Both the position numbers and the translations under genes were made by a program. Shown in pieces: positions 54,801-62,651 of a stretch of DNA of 64,000 nucleotides. Source of the DNA: Amblyomma americanum. Its lineage: Eukaryota; Arthropoda; Arachnida; Ixodida; Ixodidae. Location of the stretch: the NCBI RefSeq assembly GCF_052857255.1, contig NC_135504.1:148189690-148253689 (forward strand), given 5' to 3'. Below the pieces are notes generated by a model that was given only the letters and a program-made list of their open reading frames with translations, was not told the origin of the DNA and ran no database searches. How positions within the stretch are numbered: position 1 is the first letter of the stretch; every line of letters begins with the position of its first letter.

Positions 54801-55803
54801 CTTTTCGCGCAGTTATAAGAGAAAAAGTTTTGACGCGTGTCACAGAGACACTTGTAGAACCTATGTGTTCAGATTTACCTCGTTTCGGTCTAAAACAGCT
54901 TGTTTCGTTGTATTAAGCAAGAATACATGCTTTTCGCGCAGTTTTAAGAGAAAAAGTTTTGACGCGTGTCACAGGGACACTTGTAAAACCGATGTGTTCA
55001 GATATAGCTCGTTTTGGTATAAAGCAACTTGTTTCGTTGTTTTAAGCACGAATACATGCTTTTCGCGCATTTATAGAAGAAAACGTTTTGACGCGTATTA
55101 GAGGGACACTTGTAAAACCGATGTGTTCAGATTTAGCTCATCTCGGTCTAAATCAGCTTGTTTCGTTGTATTAAGCACGAATACATGCTTTTCGCGCAGT
55201 TATAAGAGAAAAAGTCTTGACGCGTATCAGAGGAACACTTGTAAAACCGATGTATTGTGATTTAGCTCGTTTCGTTCTAAAACAGCTTGTTTCGTTGTAT
55301 TAAGCAAGAATACATGCTTTTCGCGCAGTTATAAGACGCGTATCACATGGACACTTGTAAAACCGATGTGTTCAGATCTAGCTCGATTTGGTCTAAAACA
55401 GCTTGTTTCGTTGTATTAAGCACGAATACATGCTTTTCGCGCAGTTCTAAGAGAAAAGTTTTGACGCCTATCACACGGACACTTGTAAAACCGATGTGTT
55501 CAGATCTAGCTCGTTTTGGTCTAAAACAGCTTGTTTCGTTGTATTAAGCACGAATACATGCTTTTCGCGCAGTTATAAGTGAAAAAGTTTTGACGCGTAT
55601 CAGAGGAACATTTGCAGAACCGATGTGTTGTGATTTAGCTCGTTTCGGTCTAAAACAGCTTGTTTCGTTGTATTAAGCACGAATACATGCTTTTCGCGCA
55701 GTTGTGAGAAAACGTTTTGACGCGTGTCACAGGGACACTTGTAAAACCGATGTGTTCAGATTTACCTCGTTTCGGTCTAAAACAGCTTGTTTCGTTAGAT
55801 TAA

Positions 55804-55980
55804 TCTTTCGTTAAAATTTAAGCAGCGCTAACTTTTAGGACGAATACACAGAAGACATGACAGGACGGGCGCTTCTGTCTTCATGTCTTCTGTGTATTCG
55901 TCCTAAATGTTAGCGCTGCTTAAATTTTAACGAAAGAATATGCATAACCAACTAGCCCCGCAACGTGTTTTACTAAGTGA
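55804..55980 (+). mobile_element. 177-bp hairpin insertion, copy 2
   Basis: Copy of the 47,930 insertion 7,874 bp downstream, with arms 55,804-55,860 and 55,881-55,937 and target duplications 55,792-55,803 and 55,981-55,992. The only difference I see is one base in the stub (GCCCCGCAACG instead of GCCCCTCAACG). It was carried along by the segmental duplication. Confidence 0.82.
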
Positions 55981-58900
55981 TCGTTAGATTAAGCATGAAT
56001 ACATGCTTTTCGCGCAGTTATAAGAGAAAAAGTTTTGACGCGTGTCACAGGGACACTTGTAAAAACGATGTGTTCAGATTTAGCTCATCTCGGTCTAAAA
56101 CAGCTTGTTTCGTTGTATTAAGCACGAATACATGCTTGTCGCGCAGTTATAAGAGAAAAAGTTTTGACGCGTATCAGAGGAACACTTGTAAAACCGATGT
56201 GTTGTGATTTAGCTCGCTTCGGTCTAAAACAGCTTGTTTCGTTTTATTAAGCACGAATACATGCTTTTCGCGCAGTTATAAGACGCGTATCACATGGACA
56301 CTTGTAAAACCGATGTGTTCAGATCTAGCTCGATTTGGTCTAAAACAGCTTGTTTCGTTGTATTAAGCACGAATACATGCTTTTCGCGCAGTTCTAAGAG
56401 AAAAAGTTTTGACGCCTATCACACGGACACTTGTAAAACCGATGTGTTCAGATCTAGCTCGTTTTGGTCTAAAACAGCTTGTTTCGTTGTATTAAGCACG
56501 AATACATGCTTTTCGCGCAGTTATAAGTGAAAAAGTTTTCACGCGTATCAGAGGAACACTTGCAAAACCGATGTGTTGTGATTTAGCTCGTTTCGGTCTA
56601 AAACAGCTTGTTTCGTTGTATTAAGCACGAATACATGCTTTTCGCGCAGTTGTGAGAAAAAGTTTTGACGCGTGTCACAGGGACACTTGTAAAACCGATG
56701 TGTTCAGATCTAGCTCGTTTTGGTCTAAAACAGCTTGTTTGTCATTAAGCTCGTTTCGGTCTAAACAGCTTGTTTCGTTGGATTAAGCAAGAATACATGC
56801 TTTTCGCGCAGTTATAAGAGAAAAAATTTTGACGCGTATCACATGGACACTTGTAAAACCGACGTGTTCAGATCTAGCTCTTTTTGGTCTAAAACAGCTT
56901 GTTTCGTTGTATTAAGTACGAATACAATCTTTTCGCGCAGTTATAAGAGAAAAAGTTTTGACGCGTATCACATGGACACTTTTAAAACCGATGTGTTCCG
57001 ATTTAGCTCGTTTCGGTCTAAAACAGCTTGTTTCGTTGTATTAAGCAGGAATACATGCTTTTCGCGCAGTTATAAAAGAAAAAGTTTTGACGCCTGTCAC
57101 AGGGACACTTGTAAAACCGATGTGTTCAGATTTAGCTCCTTTCGGTCTAAAACAGCTTGTTTCGTTGTATTAAGCACGAATACGTGCGTTTTCGCGCAGT
57201 TATAAGAGAAAAAGGTTCGACGCGTATCAGAGGAACACTTGTAAAACCGATGTGTTGTGATTTAGCTCGTTTCGGTCTAAAACAGCTTGTTTCGTTGTAT
57301 TAAGCAAGAATACATGCTTTTCGCGCAGTTATAAGAGAAAAAGTTTTGACGCGTGTCACAGAGACACTTGTAGAACCTATGTGTTCAGATTTACCTCGTT
57401 TCGGTCTAAAACAGCTTGTTTCGTTGTATTAAGCAAGAATACATGCTTTTCGCGCAGTTTTAAGAGAAAAAGTTTTGACGCGTGTCACAGGGACACTTGT
57501 AAAACCGATGTGTTCAGATATAGCTCGTTTTGGTATAAAGCAACTTGTTTCGTTGTTTTAAGCACGAATACATGCTTTTCGCGCATTTATAGAAGAAAAC
57601 GTTTTGACGCGTATTAGAGGGACACTTGTAAAACCGATGTGTTCAGATTTAGCTCACCTCGGTCTAAAACAGCTTGTTTCGTTGTATTAAGCACGAATAC
57701 ATGCTTTTCGCGCAGTTATAAGAGAAAAAGTTTTGACGCGTATCAGAGGAACACTTGTAAAACCGATGTGTTGTGATTTAGCTCGCTTCGGTCTAAAACA
57801 GCTTGTTTATTTGTATTAAGCACGAATAGATGCTTTTCGCGCAGTTATAAGAGAAAAAGTTTTGACGCGTGTCACAGGGACACTTGTAAAACCGATGTGT
57901 TCAGATTTAGCTCCTTTCGGTCTAAAACAGCTTGTTTCGTTGTATTAAGCACGAATACGTGCGTTTTCGCGCAGTTAGAAGAGAAAAAGGTTTGACGCGT
58001 ATCAGAGGAACACTTGTAAAACCGATGTGTTGTGATCTAGCTCGTTTCGGTCTAAAACAGCTTGTTTCGTGGTATTAAGCAAGAATACATGCCTTTCGCG
58101 CAGTTATAAGAAAAAAAGGTTTGACGCGTGTCACAGAGACACTTGTAGAACCGATGTGTTCAGATTTACCTCGTTTCGGTCTAAAACAGCTTGTTTCGTT
58201 GTATTAAGCAAGAATACATGCTTTTCGCGCAGTTATAAGAGAAAAAGTTTTGACGCGTGTCACAGGGACACTTGTAAAACCAATGTGTTCAGATATAGCT
58301 CGTTTTGGTATAAAACAACATGTTTCGTTGTTTTAAGCAAGAATACATGCTTTTCGCGCATTTATAGAAGAAAACGTTTTGACGCGTATTAGAGGGACGC
58401 TTGCAAAACCGATGTGTTCAGATTTAACTCATCTCGGTCTAAAACAGCTTGTTTCGTTGTATTAAGCAAGAATACATGCTTTTCGCGCAGTTATAAGAGA
58501 AAATGTTTTGACGCGTATCAGAGGAACAGTTGTAAAACCGATGTGTTGTGATTTAGCTCGCTTCGGTCTAAAACAGCTTGTTTCGTTGTATTAAGCAAGA
58601 ATACATGCTTTTCGCGCAGTTATAAGAGAAAAAGTTTTGACGCGTGTCACAGAGATACTTGTAGAACCTATGTGTTCAGATTTACCTCGTTTCGGTCTAA
58701 AACAGCTTGTTTCGTTGTATTAAGCAAGAATACATGCTTTTCGCGCAGTTTTAAGAGAAAAAGTTTTGACGCGTGTCACAGGGACACTTGTAAAACCGAT
58801 GTGTTCAGATATAGCTCGTTTTGGTATAAAGCAACTTGTTTCGTTGTTTTAAGCACGAATACATGCTTTTCGCGCATTTATAGAAGAAAACGTTTTGACG

Positions 58901-59104
58901 CGTATTAGAGGGACACTTGTAAAACCGATGTGTTCAGATTTAGCTCATCTCGGTCTAAAACAGCTTGTTTCGTTGTATTAAGCACGAATACATGCTTTTC
59001 GCGCAGTTATAAGAGAAAAAGTTTTGACGCGTATCAGAGGAACACTTGTAGAACCGATGTGTTCAGATTTACCTCGTTTCGGTCTAAAACAGCTTGTTTC
59101 GTTG

Positions 59105-59871
59105 TATTAAGCACGAATACATGCTTTTCGCGTAGTTATAAGAGAAAACGTTTTGACGCGTATCACATGGACACTTGTAAAACCGATGTGTTCAGATCTA
59201 GCTCGTTTTGGTCTAAAACAGCTTGTTTCGTTGTATTAAGCACGAATACGTGCTTTTCGCGCAGTTATAAGAGAAAAAAGTTTTGACGCGTATCACATGG
59301 ACACATTTAAAACCGATGTTTTCAGATTTAGCTCGTTTCGGTCTAAAACAGCTTGTTTCGTTGTATTAAGCAAGAATACATGCTTTTCGCGGAGTTATAA
59401 GAGAAAAAGATTTGACGCGTTTCACAGGGACACTTGTAAAACCGATGTGTTCAGATTTAGCTCGTTTCGGTCTAAAACAACTTGTTTCGTTGTATTAAGC
59501 ACGAATACATGCTTTTCGCGCAGTTATAAGAGAAAAAGTTTTGACGCGTGTCACAGGGACACTTGTAAAACCGATGTGTTTAGATATAGCTCGTTTTGGT
59601 ATAAAACAGCTTGTTTCGTTGTTTTAAGCAACAATACGTGCTTTTCGCGTAGTTATAGAAGAAAAAGTTCTGACGCGTATTAGAGGGACTTGTAAAACCG
59701 ATGTGTTCAGATTTAGCTCATCTCGGTCTAAAACAGCTTGTTTCGTTGTATTAAGCACGAATACATGCTTTTCGCGCAGTTATAAGAGAAAAAGTTTTGA
59801 CGCGTATCAGAGGAAGACTTGTAAAACAAATATGTTCAGATCTAGCTCGTTTCGGTCTAAAACAGCTTGTT
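59105..59871. repeat. terminal satellite segment before the retroelement
   Basis: About six monomers of satellite without a gene. The last monomer carries AAACAAATATG instead of AAACCGATGTG and stops within CAGCTTGTTTC, where the retroelement begins. TTC/TCA is shared by both sides, so the exact breakpoint is ambiguous by one or two bases. Confidence 0.8.
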
Positions 59872-60047
59872 TCAAACAAGTGTTGCAGCGCGAACCACAA
59901 GAAGGGACGACGACAGACAGAGTGAAAAGAGCGCTGACTTCCAACTATTTATTTTCCTGATAGGCCACGCATTTATACACATTTGAACCTTCAGCAGGAA
60001 AGGGCAGGCAAAGCAATCAGCATGAAAGGCATAGGAGATTAGGACAA
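59872..60047 (-). other. 3' untranslated region of PLE copy 1
   Basis: Non-coding 3' end after the stop codon, running into the satellite. It contains the same TATAAA (59,972-59,977) and pyrimidine-rich leader as the copy in front of the intact ORF, because the 3' end doubles as promoter/leader for a following copy. It holds AATAAA (minus strand, 59,948-59,953), a possible polyadenylation signal. Confidence 0.75.
59948..59953 (-). promoter_or_regulatory. candidate polyadenylation signal AATAAA
   Basis: AATAAA on the minus strand about 95 bases after the stop codon of copy 1. The equivalent site in the upstream copy (62,552-62,557) reads AACAAA, so only the last copy keeps the canonical signal. 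Confidence 0.45.
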
Positions 60048-62474
60048 TCACCATCGATCTAGAAACTTCAGCTCTTTCTTGGTTAGAACAACTGATGGCA
60101 TGCTTACACACCTGTCCTCTGCACGAGCAATACTTGCCGCCTCGATTATCTCCCTAACACACTGATCATTGTGTCGAGCAACGATTGTGCTTTTTTGGAA
60201 CGCAGGCGCGCAAGGTTTTCTGCGGCGACGTGCAGACTCATTGCCACAATTACGACAGTGCGTGCTAAGATGGCCCTGGTCACCATCGTTTACATTCTTG
60301 TTGTGTTCTTTCAATCTGGTATTTATGCACCTGCCGGTTTGTCCAATGTATTCGCGTCCGCAGGACAACGGAACGCGATATACGACACCATCGCCGCAAG
60401 TGACAAACTGATTCTGGTGTCTAATCATGCACGATTTTTCCTTTTTGCTGTAGCACGGGTTAGTCGTCTTGCACAGAACTGATAGTTTGAGTGGGGCCGA
60501 AAACACAACATTAAGGCCTACGCGCTTTCCAATATTCTTCAAGTTGTGGGAAGTCTGGTGGATATACGGAATGACTGCCACTTTTTTGCGTGCATCCGGG
60601 CCTGTCACGGCATTCTTTTCAGATTGCCGGACGTTTTTCATTTTCTGAAGCAAGCCCTCGGCCACAGAAACCACAAGGGCCTCCGGGTACCCTGCGTCAG
60701 ACAGGCGTCTATTTTGCAGGGCTAGACTTTCTTTGATCATATGGTCGCAGGACTTAGTCAGGGCATTTACAAAACAGTGCTTTACAACGCTGCGCTTCAC
60801 AAGCTTGGAGTGGGCAGACACAGCGGGTAATAAACCTTTTTTCCCCCGTGGTTCATACCCCCAACAAACATGGTCATTGCAAAACTTTAGTCTTAGTTCC
60901 AAAAATCTAATGGAATTGTTGCTGGGCAGTTCATGCGTCAAAACTAAAGGTGCTAAGTTTCGCTTGAATGTGTCAAGCACGTCTTCGGCTGTTACATGAA
61001 AATCCGCATTGGTGTTGTCAGTTATGATTAAAAAGTCATCTACAAATCTAAAGACTTGGACAACACTTGTACCTTCGAGACATCTTTCAATCATTCTGTC
61101 ATGCATGGCTAAAAACAAGTCGCTAAGGACCGGGGCAATACATGATCCAATGCATATTCCGCGTTTTTGCAGGTAAAAACCTTTGTCCCAGGTGGCAAAC
61201 GTAGATCGCAGGTACACATCAAGCAATTCTAGAAAGCCACTAACATGTAAACCACAACTGTTCTGGAACGAAACGGCACCCATCCTATCAATGGCCTGTT
61301 CAACACATGATAGCAGAGCATCATGCGGCAAAGAGTAAAAAAGGTCTTTTACGTCTATGGAAAAGGCAGATACATTTGCAGTCTTATGCTGCCGCAAGTA
61401 TTCAACAACCTGTTTGGAGTTCCTAACAAGGAATGGGTCTTCAATTGTTAGCATGGCCAACTTATCCTGCAGAAAAAGAGCTAAACATTTCTGCCACGTT
61501 TCCTTTTCAGAAATAATCACACGAGGTGGGCAGCCATCCTTATGTGTTTTTGCGGAAAAGAACATGTCTAAACAAGGTTTCTTCTTGTCCTGAATTTGCT
61601 TGACGAGTGTTTGCAATCCTAACCGCTTGCACAGTTTTTTTGCCACGGCCCTAGCTTTCTTTAGTTTTAATTCGTTCATTCTATTAAAATTGCTCTCGAT
61701 AGCTTCGGAGGCTTTCTTTCGGAAGAGGTCATGCGGAAAAACGGCAAAACCACCCTCTTTATCAGCCGAAAGAACACAAAGTTGGTTGTTGCACAAAAAG
61801 TCAGACACAGTTTTTAACAGCACAGTGCGTCTCGACCTCACTGAACGCTCGAGAACATCCACTCCCTGGGATATACAGCTGCTCTTCTGATCTTCCGGTG
61901 CAAGTCTTGCGACTTGTCTGACCATCGCCAACTTTTCTGGCGCATTCATCCTAGGTTGGACGTCACAATTTGGCCCGAGCTGTAGGGTGCGTAGAATATC
62001 AGCCGGAATATCCGCGTCACCTTCGATGTGAACAGGGTTGCAGGGGCTCACCTTATTCTTGACGGGCTGAAGAGTACGAAGCCAAGGTAGCAAGCCATGC
62101 CAGCGGACCTCCGTCATCTGATCGATGTTCCTACGGCATTCCTGCCACATACGTGCAGCTGAACAGTAGGAGGCAGCCCTGTTCACTTGCACAAACAGGT
62201 ACTCCCTGTAGAGCCGGGCCTGTCTTCGCCATTCGGACCGTAGAATCTTTAGAATCCGAGTACCGTGACCCGCAGAAGGATTGATGATCCCGAAGTTCAT
62301 GCGAATGGGAGGCGGCAAAAACTTCCCTCGTATGCAGAAAGACAGTGTGCGAGCCTGGCACGTTGCGTCGGCGGCCAAGAACGAGAGAACACATGGATGA
62401 AGAGAACACAGAAGAGATCCCGATGTACTAGAAATGTATTCCAGAATAGTTGCTTGGCGGGCTAGTTGGTTCAT
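60048..62474 (-). CDS. Penelope-like reverse transcriptase with GIY-YIG endonuclease
   Basis: Single protein needed for PLE retrotransposition: it nicks target DNA and copies the element RNA from the nick. Seen in the 808-residue product: a finger-region ADKEGG near 237-242, SAKTHKDG near 307-314, motif A SIDVKDLFYSLP near 372-383, motif B GICIGSCIAPVLSDL near 439-453 and the catalytic FVDD near 477-480. A cysteine cluster (near 668, 674, 682, 693) precedes the endonuclease: VVY near 697-699, YIGQT near 709-713, then R720, H724 and the late glutamate in REIIEAASI (near 778). Length and domain order fit endonuclease-positive PLEs. I chose the ATG at 62,474 (MNQLARQ): the frame stays open to an ATG at 62,576, but that one overlaps the TATA box of the preceding copy, and its 34 extra residues come from that copy's 3' region. 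All key residues are present, so it may be functional. Confidence 0.93.
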   Translation of the reverse strand: MNQLARQATILEYISSTSGSLLCSLHPCVLSFLAADATCQARTLSFCIRGKFLPPPIRMNFGIINPSAGHGTRILKILRSEWRRQARLYREYLFVQVNRAASYCSAARMWQECRRNIDQMTEVRWHGLLPWLRTLQPVKNKVSPCNPVHIEGDADIPADILRTLQLGPNCDVQPRMNAPEKLAMVRQVARLAPEDQKSSCISQGVDVLERSVRSRRTVLLKTVSDFLCNNQLCVLSADKEGGFAVFPHDLFRKKASEAIESNFNRMNELKLKKARAVAKKLCKRLGLQTLVKQIQDKKKPCLDMFFSAKTHKDGCPPRVIISEKETWQKCLALFLQDKLAMLTIEDPFLVRNSKQVVEYLRQHKTANVSAFSIDVKDLFYSLPHDALLSCVEQAIDRMGAVSFQNSCGLHVSGFLELLDVYLRSTFATWDKGFYLQKRGICIGSCIAPVLSDLFLAMHDRMIERCLEGTSVVQVFRFVDDFLIITDNTNADFHVTAEDVLDTFKRNLAPLVLTHELPSNNSIRFLELRLKFCNDHVCWGYEPRGKKGLLPAVSAHSKLVKRSVVKHCFVNALTKSCDHMIKESLALQNRRLSDAGYPEALVVSVAEGLLQKMKNVRQSEKNAVTGPDARKKVAVIPYIHQTSHNLKNIGKRVGLNVVFSAPLKLSVLCKTTNPCYSKKEKSCMIRHQNQFVTCGDGVVYRVPLSCGREYIGQTGRCINTRLKEHNKNVNDGDQGHLSTHCRNCGNESARRRRKPCAPAFQKSTIVARHNDQCVREIIEAASIARAEDRCVSMPSVVLTKKELKFLDRW

Positions 62475-62475
62475 A

Positions 62476-62651
62476 TCAAACAAGTGTTGCAGCGCGAACC
62501 ACAAGAAGGGACGACGACAGACAGAGTGAAAAGAGAGCTGACTTCCAACTATTTGTTTTCCTGATAGGCCACGCATTTATACACATTTGAACCTTCAGCA
62601 GGAAAGGGCAGGCAAAGCAATCAGCATGAAAGGCATAGGAGATTAGGACAA
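62476..62651 (-). promoter_or_regulatory. pseudo-LTR: 3' end of copy 2 acting as promoter/leader of copy 1
   Basis: The 176 bases between the stop of copy 2 and the ATG of copy 1 equal the 3' UTR of copy 1. On the minus strand they contain TATAAA (62,576-62,581), then a pyrimidine-rich tract (TCTGTCTGTCGTCGTCCC) and GTTCGCGCTG, and end two bases before the ATG at 62,474. A transcript starting 25-35 bases after the TATA box would meet no ATG before 62,474. Tandem copies with such pseudo-LTRs are a known feature of PLEs; the promoter activity itself is inferred. Confidence 0.65.
62576..62581 (-). promoter_or_regulatory. TATA box candidate
   Basis: TATAAA on the minus strand in GTATAAATGCG, about 100 bases before the ORF start. 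The upstream in-frame ATG at 62,576 overlaps it (TATAAATG), so that ATG would not be in a transcript driven from here. Confidence 0.5.

Larger units (their letters stand above)
51221..59104. repeat. 7.8 kb tandem segmental duplication, copy 2
   Basis: Second copy, about 7.88 kb. It carries one additional 129-bp monomer near 53,990-54,118 (the type with GTTCTAAGAG followed by GCCTATCACACGG) that is missing from copy 1 near 46,250. Both insertions are duplicated with their target duplications, so they predate the duplication. Similarity to copy 1 ends near 59,104, where AAGCAAG becomes AAGCACG and the monomer order changes. Confidence 0.88.
1..59871. repeat. 129-bp satellite DNA array
   Basis: Head-to-tail tandem repeat of a 129-bp monomer, roughly 460 copies, filling the window from its left edge to the retroelement junction. 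Every monomer can be followed by its landmarks in order: GACGCGT, TGTAAAACCGATGTGTT, AGCTCGTTT, TCTAAAACAGCTTG, TTTCGTTGTATTAAGCA, ATACATGCTTTTCGCG and AGTTATAAGAGAAAAAG. At least five monomer types are interleaved, distinguished by the segment after the CCGATG landmark (TCAGATCTAGCTCGTTTTGG; TTAGATATAGCTCG with GGTATAAAAC; TTGTGATTTAGCTCG; TCAGATTTAGCTCATCTCGG; TCAGATTTACCTCGTTTCGG). Indels of one to several bases are frequent and do not respect codons, so it is not a coding repeat. The array is interrupted only by the five short insertions listed separately. Organisation and size suggest pericentromeric or subtelomeric heterochromatin; the location is inference. Confidence 0.97.
59872..62475 (-). 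mobile_element. Penelope-like element, full copy (2,604 bp)
   Basis: Full unit of a PLE read on the minus strand, from just before the ATG at 62,474 to a 3' end abutting the satellite at about 59,872. It repeats with an exact 2,604 bp period in the next copy (59,872 corresponds to 62,476; stop codon 60,048 to 62,652), without indels over the 1,525 bp that can be compared. One intact ORF encodes reverse transcriptase plus GIY-YIG endonuclease. The far flank is another PLE copy, so no target duplication can be assigned within the window. Confidence 0.93.

Noticed and set aside
300..59683. Dozens of 60-227 codon open frames on both strands of the satellite
   Set aside because: They are repeats of the same 43-residue translation of the 129-bp monomer, begin and end at monomer variants, and are broken by small indels. 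No start context, splice structure or codon bias supports genes.
1..59871. CRISPR array
   Set aside because: Repeats are directly abutting 129-bp monomers with graded divergence and no unique spacers. The adjoining retroelement is eukaryotic.
59872..60047. Hammerhead ribozyme in the PLE terminal region
   Set aside because: Hammerhead motifs are known in many PLEs, so I looked for the CTGATGA...GAAA core on both strands here, in the hairpins and in the satellite monomer. I did not find a convincing core. A covariance-model search would be decisive.
62475..62576. 34-residue N-terminal extension of the PLE protein (start at 62,576)
   Set aside because: The extension is the 3' UTR of the preceding copy read in frame, and its ATG overlaps the TATA box. 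MNQLARQ is also the start preserved in the hairpin insertions.
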